The translations under genes and the position numbers were made by a program. The notes under the pieces were generated by a model. The model was not told the DNA's origin and searched no databases. It saw nothing but the letters and a program-made list of their open reading frames with translations. From an uncultured Lachnospiraceae bacterium (GTDB lineage Bacteria; Bacillota; Clostridia; Lachnospirales; Lachnospiraceae), in contig CAJUES010000029.1 of the NCBI GenBank assembly GCA_910585765.1, positions 628 to 34,757 of the forward strand: 34,130 nt of DNA. Direction: 5' to 3'. Below, in pieces: positions 34,094 through 34,130 of the stretch (within the stretch, counting starts at the first letter, position 1; each line of letters begins with the position of its first letter).

Positions 34094-34130
34094 AGATCGG
34101 AAGAGCACACGTCTGAACTCCAGTCACACA
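34094..34130 (+). other. Illumina adapter sequence, not genomic
   Basis: From 34094 the sequence reads AGATCGGAAGAGCACACGTC and continues as the standard TruSeq-type read 1 3' adapter through 34127. The last three bases (ACA) would be the start of an index. It is an untrimmed library artefact at the contig end. It creates the false C-terminus IGRAHV on the last gene. Confidence 0.98.

Overview
The window looks like a chromosomal segment of a Firmicute of class Clostridia, most likely Lachnospiraceae. This is inferred from gene order and protein style, not from a marker gene. Supporting signs are MutS plus an endonuclease-type MutL, an mreBCD-mrdA-minCDE-rodA cluster, YggS-SepF next to an HlyD-like protein, strong AGGAGG-type ribosome binding sites, sigma-A-like promoters, and every identified gene on the + strand. 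The window starts inside a gene. It ends in 37 bases of Illumina adapter, so the right edge is a contig end and not a biological boundary.

Layout. (1) 1-2485: the 3' part of an A+T-rich ABC transporter permease of the FtsX type, cut by the window start. (2) 2486-2865: a junction with a coding-like remnant, a perfect 34-bp palindrome, a promoter and a short leader hairpin. (3) 2866-10807: mutS, mutL, an EcsC-family gene, miaA and a methionine gamma-lyase-like PLP enzyme, closely packed. (4) 10959-21446: radC, then a cell-shape and division cluster of mreB, mreC, mreD, mrdA (PBP2), minC, minD, minE, rodA, mgsA and a lipoprotein D,D-carboxypeptidase. (5) 21654-27649: a small P-loop protein, an HlyD-like protein, yggS, sepF, aroB, lspA and rluD, separated by terminators and two families of structured intergenic repeats. 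(6) 27961-34093: a more accessory tail with a cytidylate kinase-like gene, a decayed DUF2828 (VWA) gene, a 53-residue zinc-ribbon protein, a MotA/ExbB-like plus OmpA/MotB-like pair resembling ZorAB, and a zinc-ribbon/HTH/Panacea-type antitoxin-like gene behind a promoter with a perfect inverted repeat.

Working together. MutS and MutL carry out mismatch repair. MreBCD, PBP2 and RodA form the elongation machinery, MinCDE places the division septum, SepF anchors FtsZ, and the carboxypeptidase trims peptidoglycan. LspA matures lipoproteins, and that carboxypeptidase would be one of its substrates. RluD and MiaA modify rRNA and tRNA.

The parts most likely to be new are the ZorAB-like motor pair without a visible canonical effector, the Panacea-type gene with its operator and in-frame 15-bp repeats, an MreB with an altered nucleotide-binding loop, and the two intergenic repeat families with pairing-conserving substitutions. 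All homology calls come from reading motifs; no database search was run.
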